Shown here in pieces: positions 41,801 through 49,462 of a stretch of DNA of 64,000 nt (positions are counted from its first letter, which is position 1; each line of letters opens with the position of its first letter). Source of the stretch: Marinobacter psychrophilus (lineage in GTDB: Bacteria > Pseudomonadota > Gammaproteobacteria > Pseudomonadales > Oleiphilaceae); contig NZ_CP011494.1 of assembly GCF_001043175.1 (NCBI RefSeq), positions 1,178,001 to 1,242,000 of the forward strand, read 5' to 3'. The notes beneath the pieces were generated by a model that saw only the letters and a program-made list of their open reading frames with translations, ran no database searches and was not told the DNA's origin. The position numbers were made by a program, and so were the translations under genes.

Positions 41801-43792
41801 CGACACTTCCGGGAAATGGGTATTAACCCGGCGGACGACGAGTTTACCGTGGTGGGCATTGGTGACATGGCCGGTGACGTGTTTGGCAACGGCCTGCTGA
41901 GCTCAGAAAAAACCCGCTTGGTAGCGGCGTTCAACCATATCCATATTTTTATCGATCCGTCTCCGGACGCAGCCAAGAGTTATAAAGAACGCCTGCGCCT
42001 TTTCAAAATGCCGCGTTCGGCCTGGACTGATTACAACAGCGAGTTGCTATCCGCCGGTGGTGGCGTTTTTAGCCGCAGTACGAAATCCATTCCGCTGAGC
42101 CCCGAAATCAAAGCCCTGCTAGGAATTAACGCAGATCGGGTGCCGCCCAACATGCTGATTGCCCACATTCTCAAAGCGCAGGTAGACCTGCTATGGGTTG
42201 GCGGCATTGGCACCTATGTTAAAGGCGGTGGTGAAAGCCACAGCGATGTCGGCGATAAAGCCAATGACGGCGTTCGTATCAACGGCGCTGACCTGCGCTG
42301 CAAGGTGGTTGCCGAAGGCGGTAACCTGGGCCTTACACAGCGTGGTCGTATTGAATATGCGCTCAAAGACGGGCGCCTGAACACCGACTTCATTGACAAT
42401 TCCGGTGGTGTGGACTGTTCAGACCACGAAGTGAATATAAAGATTCTGCTCAATCGTTCCATTGTGATGGGCGATTTGACTGCTAAACAGCGCAACCTGC
42501 TGCTGGAAGACATGACCGAAGACGTGTCTGCGCTGGTGCTGAAGAACAATTACCGCCAGACCCAGGCTCTGAGCATCGCCAGCGAAGATGCCCCCAAGCG
42601 CATTGAAGAATGTCGTAGGCTGATGAACACCTTAGAGGCAGAAGGCAAACTTAACCGCGAGCTGGAGTTTTTGCCTGACGACGAGGCCTTAAACCAGCGC
42701 AAGCAGGCCGGTAAAGGCCTGACACGGCCGGAACTTGCGGTGTTGATTGCGTATGTAAAGGCAGACTTAAAGCAGACTCTGGTCGCCAGCAACCTGCCTG
42801 ATGACCCGCTGTTGGCGGGGGAAATGTACAAGGTGTTTCCGCGGGAGCTTAATCGCAAATTTGCCGAAGAGCTGGGCGAACACCAGCTAAGGCGGGAAAT
42901 CATTGGTACCCAGATTGCCAATGATATGGTCAACCACATGGGCATTATTTTTGTCGACAGCATCAAACAAGCGACCGGCGCCGATTCGGCGCAGATAGCC
43001 TTGGCCTGGATTATTGCCCGCGATCTGTTCCGTGTTGACACCTGGTGGGACCGTATTGAAGACCTGGATTTCCATGTAAGCGCTCAGCTACAGATAGAAC
43101 TGATGCAAGAAGTTATGCGACTGATGCGGCGCACTGTGAAATGGCTTTTGCGTAATCGCCGCGCCGAACTGTCGATTGCCCATCACATTGAGCGCTTTGC
43201 CGACAGCGTTTGGGCTATTACTGCGGGCCTGCCAGACTACCTTAACGGACAAACCCGTAAACTCTGGGAAAAGCGCTATCAGGCTCTGATGGATTCCGGA
43301 GTGCCGGAAGATCTGGCGCCGGTGCTGGCCGGCACCAACTATTTGTATTCGTCGCTGGGTATTATCGAAGCCCAAGAAGCGACAGACGTGCCATTGAAAA
43401 CTGTGGCCAGCTTGTACTACGAAATTAGCGAACGTCTGCAGTTGAACTGGTTTGCCGGCGCCATCTCGGCGCTGGTGCCAGCCAGCCACTGGCAGTCGCT
43501 GGCGCGGGAAAGTTTCCGTGAAGACCTGAACTGGCAGCAGCGGGCGCTTACCACCGGCGTGCTGCAGCAAGCAGGCGAGCCGCATGATGTGGCCCAGTGC
43601 GTGGATCAATGGATGGCTCATCACCAGCCCAAGATTGACCGCTGGCAGGAGATGTTGGTCGAGTTGAAACGCAGCACTGAGCCGGAATACGCGATGTTTT
43701 CTGTGGCCCTGCGGGAACTACTGGACCTGGCGCAGACAACGCTTCACCAGGCACCCGCTGAACCGGTAGAAACGGCTTCTGATGTGAACTAG
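38888..43792 (+). CDS. gdhB: NAD-dependent glutamate dehydrogenase, large (1600-residue) type
   Basis: This 1634-residue cytoplasmic enzyme deaminates glutamate to 2-oxoglutarate with NAD. It matches the L-180 family of Pseudomonas and Streptomyces. A long N-terminal regulatory half with ACT-like segments is followed by the catalytic core (about 820-1300), with [20 protein letters not shown] and [15 protein letters not shown] around the substrate lysine. The NAD-binding domain contains [17 protein letters not shown]. The C-terminal helical region follows. AGAGGTACG precedes the ATG. Its location next to moxR and the Bat genes is the same as in Pseudomonas. Confidence 0.96.
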   Translation: [1634 protein letters not shown]

Positions 43793-43797
43793 GTATT

Positions 43798-43825
43798 GAT
43801 TAACGGGAGCAATTCCCGTTCAATC
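43798..43825 (+). terminator. Stem-loop after gdhB
   Basis: GATTAACGGGA and TCCCGTT(C)AATC pair around a GCAAT loop, giving 11 pairs with one bulged C, followed by TTTCG. The T-tract is short, so termination may be weak. It lies between gdhB and the carbonic anhydrase gene. Confidence 0.5.
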
Positions 43826-43856
43826 TTTCGCCTTAACTCAAAATCGGAGCGCGTAG

Positions 43857-44537
43857 ATGGGGCAACTGGATTATTTACTGGAAAAAAACCGGGCCTGGGC
43901 AGAGGGTATTAAAGCACAGGACCCACAGTTTTTTGATCGGTTATCAAATCAGCAGGCCCCGGAATATTTGTGGATTGGTTGTGCAGACAGCCGGGTGCCA
44001 GCTAATCAGATTGTGGACCTGATGCCTGGCGAGTTATTTGTTCACCGTAACGTGGCCAACGTGGTGGTGCACACAGACTTTAACTGCCTGTCGGTGCTGC
44101 AGTTTGCGATTGACGTGTTGAAAGTGAAACACGTTCTTTTGGTGGGCCACTACGGCTGCGGCGGCGTTAAAGCCGCCCTGTTAAACGAGAGTTTTGGTCT
44201 GATTGCCAACTGGCTGCGCCACGTGCAAGACGTGCGTGATCGTTACCGGCACATTCTGACACCCATCACCAGTGTGCAAGATCGCGCTGACCGCTTGTGC
44301 GAACTGAACGTGATTGAACAGGTGGACCACGTGTGCCAGAACAGCATTGTTCAGGACGCCTGGAAACGGGGCCAAGACTTAACCGTGCATGGCTTCGTAT
44401 ACGACCTGCGTGACGGCATAATGCGGGATATGGGCATACCCATATCCAGCGCGGCCGTTAGCGAGCATGCCCGCCAACAATCGGTGGATGAAATGGTACT
44501 TCGCCCGGTGCGCTCCGGCCGCCTGATTAAAGCCTGA
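43857..44537 (+). CDS. can: Beta-class carbonic anhydrase
   Basis: This 226-residue zinc enzyme interconverts CO2 and bicarbonate. The zinc ligands and active-site pair are visible: GCADSRVPANQIV (Cys, Asp-Arg dyad) and VGHYGCGGVKAAL (His, Cys). The length is close to E. coli Can (220). CGGAGCG lies before the ATG. rsmC follows 14 bp later. Confidence 0.95.
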   Translation: MGQLDYLLEKNRAWAEGIKAQDPQFFDRLSNQQAPEYLWIGCADSRVPANQIVDLMPGELFVHRNVANVVVHTDFNCLSVLQFAIDVLKVKHVLLVGHYGCGGVKAALLNESFGLIANWLRHVQDVRDRYRHILTPITSVQDRADRLCELNVIEQVDHVCQNSIVQDAWKRGQDLTVHGFVYDLRDGIMRDMGIPISSAAVSEHARQQSVDEMVLRPVRSGRLIKA

Positions 44538-44551
44538 ACTACGGAACGTCC

Positions 44552-45646
44552 ATGTCTGCATTACCTAATTCTCACGAAGCGCTGCTTCGTAATCGTTCTT
44601 ATCTGACCGGCAAGGTCGCCCTGTTGGGCGCTACTGTACCGGGTTTACTAACTGAGCTGGCAACGTTGGGCAGCACTGGCCTGGCTATGACCGAACACGC
44701 CGGGTACGCCCAGGCCCTGGAACAGGCCGGCAGTTGGCCGGTGGCCTTTGGCTACGACGCCCCGGCCCTGACTGCCGCAGCTTTTGATTCTGTTGTGGTG
44801 TTTTTGCCCAAGGCCCGCGCTGAGCTGGATGTGCGACTGTCGCTGGCGCGTTGGCTGGTGTGCCCCGGTGGCCGCCTGCTGGTGTTGGGGGAGAAAAAAG
44901 AGGGCATTGCCGGCGCGGTAAAACAGCTGCGCGAGGCCTTGCCTCAGGTGCAAAAAATTGACAGTGCGCGGCATTGTCAGGTTTGGTGCGCAGACGACGT
45001 AACACCGCTTGCGCACTTTGCCATCGCAGATTGGCTGGATTGGAGCCAGGTCAGCGTTGCTGGCCGGGGGCTCGAGGTAGCAGGCTTACCCGGTGTGTTC
45101 AGCCGTGGCGAACTGGATTCGGGCACAAGCCTTTTGCTGGAAACCTTGGCCAGCACCCCCTTAACCACCCTGTCGGTGCGGGCGGCGCCCGGTATACCGC
45201 CGACGCGAGCTGGCAAGGCCTTGCGTGTTCTCGACTTTGCCTGCGGTGCGGGTGTTATTGGCGCCTGGTTGCAGATTGATGAAAACACGGACCTAAGCGT
45301 TGACGCCGTAGACGTGCAGTCGCAAGCGCTGCTGAGCGCGCGCGCGACTTACAACCGAGTGGGTGCGCGGGGCGAGATTATTGCGGCTGACGGCATTGCC
45401 GGGCTAGACGGTCGTTGGCAGGCGGTAGTGTCTAACCCGCCGTTCCACAGCGGTGTGCGCACCGACATGACCATGACCGAGCGCTTTGTGCGCGACTTGG
45501 CCAGCCACTTGGAACACGGCGGTGAGCTGCGCCTGGTGGCCAACAACTTCCTACCTTATGAGGCCTTGATTCGTCGCTGTATTGGCCCGGTTGAACGGCT
45601 TGCAACAAACAACAAGTTTACGGTGTACCGAGCCTTTCGTCAGTGA
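44552..45646 (+). CDS. rsmC: 16S rRNA (guanine(1207)-N2)-methyltransferase RsmC
   Basis: This 364-residue protein has the tandem methyltransferase layout of RsmC: a degenerate N-terminal domain (about 1-170) and a catalytic C-terminal domain with SAM motif VLDFACGAGVIGAWL and NPPFHSG. RsmC methylates G1207 of 16S rRNA in the small subunit. The stop overlaps the next gene's GTG by four bases (GTGA). The start MSALPNSHEALLRN follows GGAACG. Confidence 0.9.
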   Translation: MSALPNSHEALLRNRSYLTGKVALLGATVPGLLTELATLGSTGLAMTEHAGYAQALEQAGSWPVAFGYDAPALTAAAFDSVVVFLPKARAELDVRLSLARWLVCPGGRLLVLGEKKEGIAGAVKQLREALPQVQKIDSARHCQVWCADDVTPLAHFAIADWLDWSQVSVAGRGLEVAGLPGVFSRGELDSGTSLLLETLASTPLTTLSVRAAPGIPPTRAGKALRVLDFACGAGVIGAWLQIDENTDLSVDAVDVQSQALLSARATYNRVGARGEIIAADGIAGLDGRWQAVVSNPPFHSGVRTDMTMTERFVRDLASHLEHGGELRLVANNFLPYEALIRRCIGPVERLATNNKFTVYRAFRQ

Positions 45647-46902
45647 CGTGGCCGTTGAATCTGGAGCGCGCGGTGCCTGCGCCAACGCTTGATAAGGCAG
45701 CGAAGCCAAATGCCAAGGCTGCCAGCCTTCAAGCCTGGGATTCAGCGGATGAACTGCTATTGCAGCAGGCCACGCATTGGATGAAGGACGGGTGGCTGGC
45801 GGATAAACAGCCGGCGGGTAAACAACACCCGCGGGTGCTAGTGGTGGATGATAACTTTGGCGCCCTTACGCTGGGGCTATGGGAATCGCAGCCGATTACC
45901 CTGGCCGACAGCGCGGCCCTTGAGGGTTTGCTGGCATACAATCTTGCTTTGAATCCACCGCTGCAGAGCAATCTGAGCGATCAGCCAGTGCCTCTAAGCT
46001 GGTGCGACGACCCGGTGTTGGCGCAGGAAACGGCAACAAACAGCTCGCACAGCGACAGTAGACTGGAAGGGCTGTTTGATCTGGTGGTCATGCGCATTCC
46101 CCGCTATGGCGACTACCTAGCCTGGCTGCTTCGACGGGTGAATGCCTTGCTGGCAAACAACGGCGTGCTACTCGCTGGCGGTATGATAAAGCACTTGCCA
46201 AATCGCAGTGTGGACGTATTTGCCCAGGCAGTTGTTACCGAAAAAGTGTGCCCGGCGCGCAAAAAAGCGCGGGTGGTGATATGTCGCAAGGGGAGCGCAG
46301 AGTTAACAAACTGGACCCCGGCGTGGCAGGGCTACTCGCTTGCTGCGGGCGCTGAAAAAGCAAAAGCACTGAACGTTGCAGCTCTGCCGGCGGTCTTCGC
46401 CCGCGACAAGCTGGATATTGGCACCCGGGCATTGCTGCCCCACGTTACGGAGGCAGCCGCAGCGTTGGCTCCAGGCGCGCGTGTATTAGACCTCGCCTGC
46501 GGTAATGGCGTACTTGGATTGGCAGCACTGGCGGCGAACAGCCACCTTGAGCTGACCTTCAGCGATGTTTCCAGCCAAGCGGTCATTAGCGCCGCTACCA
46601 ACGCCGCCCGTGAATTCCCCCACAGTGCATTTGCTTTCCGCCATGCCGACAGCATTGCGGCAGACGGCGGCGAGTTCGATCTGATACTGCTTAACCCGCC
46701 GTTTCACGAGGGTGGGGTTGTGGGTGATCATATCGCTCTAGCGCTGTTTGCCGCTTCCCGCCGCCACCTTCGCCCTGGTGGACGCCTGTTGCTGGTGGGT
46801 AACAGGCATCTGGGTTACCACCGCAGCCTTGGCCGCTTTTTCCCCCAGGTGCGCCAGCTAGACGCCAACCCTAAATTTGTGGTGTTAGCAGCCAGCCGTT
46901 AA
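45643..46902 (+). CDS. rlmG: 23S rRNA (guanine(1835)-N2)-methyltransferase RlmG-like
   Basis: This 419-residue homolog of RsmC also has two methyltransferase-like domains. The C-terminal one has SAM motif VLDLACGNGVLGLAAL and NPPFHEGGVVGDHIA, and ends in GNRHLGYHRSLGRFF, typical of RlmG. The N-terminal part differs from RsmC (LVVDDNFGALTL, residues about 66-77). RlmG modifies G1835 of 23S rRNA. The GTG start overlaps the rsmC stop, so the two rRNA enzymes are translationally coupled. An N-terminal extension rich in Ala and Lys precedes the domain. Confidence 0.87.
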   Translation: MTWPLNLERAVPAPTLDKAAKPNAKAASLQAWDSADELLLQQATHWMKDGWLADKQPAGKQHPRVLVVDDNFGALTLGLWESQPITLADSAALEGLLAYNLALNPPLQSNLSDQPVPLSWCDDPVLAQETATNSSHSDSRLEGLFDLVVMRIPRYGDYLAWLLRRVNALLANNGVLLAGGMIKHLPNRSVDVFAQAVVTEKVCPARKKARVVICRKGSAELTNWTPAWQGYSLAAGAEKAKALNVAALPAVFARDKLDIGTRALLPHVTEAAAALAPGARVLDLACGNGVLGLAALAANSHLELTFSDVSSQAVISAATNAAREFPHSAFAFRHADSIAADGGEFDLILLNPPFHEGGVVGDHIALALFAASRRHLRPGGRLLLVGNRHLGYHRSLGRFFPQVRQLDANPKFVVLAASR

Positions 46903-46932
46903 AAGCCAAACGCTGGTGTCCGTTTACGACCG

Positions 46933-46971
46933 CTTTTGATCACAACTTTTGATTGCAGCTTTGGATCACGC
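46933..46971 (+). repeat. Three-copy 13-bp tandem repeat between rlmG and ribE
   Basis: CTTTTGATCACAA, CTTTTGATTGCAG and CTTTGGATCACGC are three adjacent 13-bp units in the 102-bp gap between convergent genes. They share CTTTtGATcaC with a few substitutions. No hairpin terminator was seen in this gap. Confidence 0.6.
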
Positions 46972-47004
46972 CCCTTAACCACACCTCTCGATCAGGCAAC
47001 GGAA

Positions 47005-47619
47005 TTAGATGGCAGGGCGGTCGTAACCCAAGCGGGCCAAGGTGTCGACAATGGTTTGGGTCTGGCTGTCGATTTCAATGTTTACGTTCTGGCCCACACT
47101 GGTTTCGCCAAAAACCGTGGCGCGCAAGGTTTCTGGAATCAGATGGACATTGAAGCGGTTGTCATGCACTTCGCCAATGGTAAGGCTGGCGCCGTTAATA
47201 GCAATGTAGCCCTTGGCAAACACATAGTGGGCCCAGGCTGCCGGTACTTCAAACCAAAGGCTAACGTTATTTTCGCTGCGCACAATATCAACAACCTGCG
47301 CGCGAGTGTGAATGTGTCCCGAGAGTAAATGCCCACCAATTTCATCGCCAATGCGCGCTGCGCGTTCGTAATTCACCTGGCTGCCGGCCTCCAGAGCGCC
47401 CAACGTCGTCGCCCGCAGGGTTTCCTGCATGGCGTCAAAGTAGAGAACGTCGCCTTGCTGGCGGGTGACGGTCATGCAGGTTCCGTTTATGGCAACCGAG
47501 GCGCCGATGGTCACGCCTTCGGCTCTGCCAGCGGGCAAGGCGATGGCAAACGTACTGAGCCCTGGCGCAGTGATAACGTCTTCAATGGTCGCAATGCCCT
47601 GAACAATGCCTGTAAACAT
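47005..47619 (-). CDS. ribE: Riboflavin synthase, alpha chain
   Basis: This 204-residue protein converts two molecules of 6,7-dimethyl-8-ribityllumazine to riboflavin. Two lumazine-binding repeats are seen. The N-terminal MFTGIVQGIATIE is close to the E. coli enzyme (MFTGIVQG). The second barrel has INGASLTIGEVHDNRFNVHL, with the conserved Ser and Thr, and IEIDSQTQTIVDTLARL at the end. It is slightly shorter than the 213 residues of E. coli. It stands alone on the minus strand, with only 41-59 bp to the divergent gene, so there is no room for an FMN riboswitch. Confidence 0.93.
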   Translation of the reverse strand: MFTGIVQGIATIEDVITAPGLSTFAIALPAGRAEGVTIGASVAINGTCMTVTRQQGDVLYFDAMQETLRATTLGALEAGSQVNYERAARIGDEIGGHLLSGHIHTRAQVVDIVRSENNVSLWFEVPAAWAHYVFAKGYIAINGASLTIGEVHDNRFNVHLIPETLRATVFGETSVGQNVNIEIDSQTQTIVDTLARLGYDRPAI

Positions 47620-47678
47620 GGGGAAAGCCTCTTGCGGTTGAAATGATGACGTAGCATACGGTGGGCCAGAATAACCAG

Positions 47679-48686
47679 ATGACGCCAGAGGAACAACGCG
47701 GGCCTCAAGATTCTGCCGCCGGTGCCGTTAAAGTTGATAAGTTCTTACATTTTCAGATGGAATTGCCCATGGCCCAGAACACAGGCACCCAGGCGCGACA
47801 GGCACCTGCAACGGCGTCGTCAGCCGCAGCGCCCGCGGTATTGCGCCAAGGCCGGGCGGCAGACCGGGCGCCGGCCGCGGCGGATAAGGCTGTCGCGGTT
47901 GCAGGCCAAGTCACTCAAAATAACACTCAACCGTCAAGTGGCTCAAATGAAAGCGCCAAGCAGCCGTCTGACGCAATGGCTGCCGACGCGGCGGGCAGTC
48001 GCGATGCTTCCTCTGGTACCAATCGTGACAAAGCCGCCAACCACCAGCGACAGCTGCGATTGATGATGCGCCAATGTGACCGGGTGCTGCTGGCCGATTA
48101 CGACTTGCTGGCGATGGAGAAATGGCCGGATAACGCCCGGATTTCTGCTGCGCGAAGGCGCCGGGATCTGTGGTTGCTGGCGGTGACCGTTGCTGCTGTT
48201 TTCTTTGTCAGCGGCGTGCTTGGTTTATTGCCGGCGTGGCTGGGCGGTGCAGGTTTTGGTGTGTTTGTTACGACGGTCCTGCTGGCAGTACCGCCGGTAC
48301 GCCGGGTATTCAATCCACGTCCATCAAACCGGGAGCTGGTGCAACAGCGAGGGCAAATGCTGCGGGACGCCAGGCGGCATGTGGCGCATCTAGAGGGAGT
48401 CGATGGGCTGGCGTGGCAGTGCGAACGTATGGCGGCGTTCAACCCTGCGCTGGCAAGTCATAGCTTTTCGCGATTACGGGAAGCATCGAAGACGCATACA
48501 CTGGTGCAACAATTGACTGAGCGCAAATACGTGCGCCTGTATCTGTTTTATCTTGTAGAGGCTGACAAAGCGTACCAGAGGTTGCAACAGGTGTTTCTGG
48601 ACAGTCGCCAAGAGGGACTGGATCAGGGTTTGGCGGAAGGCGGCCCGGTAGACGACGGAAAGGACAGTGCTAACTTGACAAATTGA
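47679..48686 (+). CDS. Unrecognised protein with disordered N-terminus and two membrane segments
   Basis: I do not recognise this protein. From ATG 47679 it has 335 residues; GTG 47661 would add six, and neither has a good Shine-Dalgarno sequence. The first 125 residues are rich in Ala, Gln and Ser and probably disordered. Next comes a short helical region (LMMRQCDRVLLADYDLLAME) and a hydrophobic hairpin (LWLLAVTVAAVFFVSGVLGL and GGAGFGVFVTTVLLAVPPV). A charged helical C-terminal domain (about 225-320) follows, ending in an acidic tail. It lies between ribE (divergent) and psrA, whose promoter overlaps its stop codon. No enzyme motif is visible. Confidence 0.75.
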   Translation: MTPEEQRGPQDSAAGAVKVDKFLHFQMELPMAQNTGTQARQAPATASSAAAPAVLRQGRAADRAPAAADKAVAVAGQVTQNNTQPSSGSNESAKQPSDAMAADAAGSRDASSGTNRDKAANHQRQLRLMMRQCDRVLLADYDLLAMEKWPDNARISAARRRRDLWLLAVTVAAVFFVSGVLGLLPAWLGGAGFGVFVTTVLLAVPPVRRVFNPRPSNRELVQQRGQMLRDARRHVAHLEGVDGLAWQCERMAAFNPALASHSFSRLREASKTHTLVQQLTERKYVRLYLFYLVEADKAYQRLQQVFLDSRQEGLDQGLAEGGPVDDGKDSANLTN

Positions 48687-48703
48687 TCCTTCAAACGTAT
48701 GTT
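48675..48703 (+). promoter_or_regulatory. Sigma-70 promoter of psrA
   Basis: TTGACA at 48675-48680 and TATGTT at 48698-48703 are separated by 17 bp. The -35 is a perfect match and the -10 is four of six. The -35 overlaps the last codons of the upstream gene. The first PsrA-type operator overlaps the -10, as expected for autorepression. Confidence 0.65.
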
Positions 48704-48718
48704 TAAAACGTATGTTTA
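48692..48718 (+). promoter_or_regulatory. Tandem PsrA-type operators upstream of psrA
   Basis: The 13-mer AAACGTATGTTTA is repeated directly at 48693 and 48706. Each copy contains AAAC-N4-GTTT, which fits the (C/G)AAAC-N(2-4)-GTTT(G/C) sites reported for PsrA. The first copy is preceded by C (CAAAC). The pair covers the -10 and the start region of psrA. Confidence 0.7.
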
Positions 48719-48752
48719 AAACACACGGTTATCAATAGAATCAGGATTTACA

Positions 48753-49436
48753 ATGGCGCAATCAGATACTGTAGATCGCATTTTGGATGCAGCGGAAGAG
48801 TTGTTCGCCGATCGTGGGTTTGCTGAAACGTCGCTGCGGATGATCACCAGCCGGGCAAAAGTGAACCTTGCCGCTGTAAACTACCACTTTGGCTCCAAAA
48901 AATCCCTGATACAAGCAGTTTTTGCCCGCTTTTTAACACCTTTTTCGGCCACCGCCGAAGCGGCGTTTGACGATCTGGAAAAAAGTTGTAATGGCAAAGC
49001 GCCAACGTTAAATCAGACCCTGCGGGCCCTGACCGAAAGCGCAGTGCGAACGCCCCAGCGCAGCGAGCGAGGCATTGCGATCTTCATGCGGCTTCTTGGC
49101 CTGGCCTATACCCAGTCGCAGGGGCACTTGCGAAAATTTCTGGAGCAGGAATACAGCGAACCCTTCAGCCGCTTCATGGGTTTGTTGAAAGAAGCCACGC
49201 CAGAGCTTTCTGTGGTCGATCGTTACTGGCGCATTCAGTTCATGCTTGGCGCCACCGCTTTTACCATGTCCAGTAATGAAGCTTTACGTGATATTCTGGT
49301 TAACAAGATGGGCGTGGAAACCAGCGTGCAAGAAATTGCTGCGCGTCTGGTGCCATTTTTGGCGGCTGGCATGCAGGCGAAAGACCCGATGCTGGCTCCT
49401 ATGCCCTGCAATCAGGAATCACTGGCTGTGTTGTAA
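48753..49436 (+). CDS. psrA: TetR-family fatty-acid-responsive regulator PsrA
   Basis: This 227-residue TetR-family repressor closely follows Pseudomonas PsrA in its DNA-binding region: DRILDAAEELFADRGFAETS, RMITSRAKVNLAAVNYHFGS and KKSLIQAVFARFL. It also matches in the ligand domain (IFMRLLGLAYTQSQGHLRKF, FMLGATAFTMSSNEALRDI, LVPFLAAGM). PsrA senses long-chain fatty acids and regulates beta-oxidation, rpoS and its own gene. Tandem AAAC-N4-GTTT sites overlap its promoter, strong evidence for autoregulation. Confidence 0.92.
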   Translation: MAQSDTVDRILDAAEELFADRGFAETSLRMITSRAKVNLAAVNYHFGSKKSLIQAVFARFLTPFSATAEAAFDDLEKSCNGKAPTLNQTLRALTESAVRTPQRSERGIAIFMRLLGLAYTQSQGHLRKFLEQEYSEPFSRFMGLLKEATPELSVVDRYWRIQFMLGATAFTMSSNEALRDILVNKMGVETSVQEIAARLVPFLAAGMQAKDPMLAPMPCNQESLAVL

Positions 49437-49462
49437 TCAGTCAGTGCCGCCACTAAGCCCGA

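Noticed and set aside
47620..47678. Possible FMN riboswitch before ribE
   Set aside because: Only about 40-60 bp separate ribE from the divergent gene, too little for an FMN aptamer, and no RFN-like sequence was seen.
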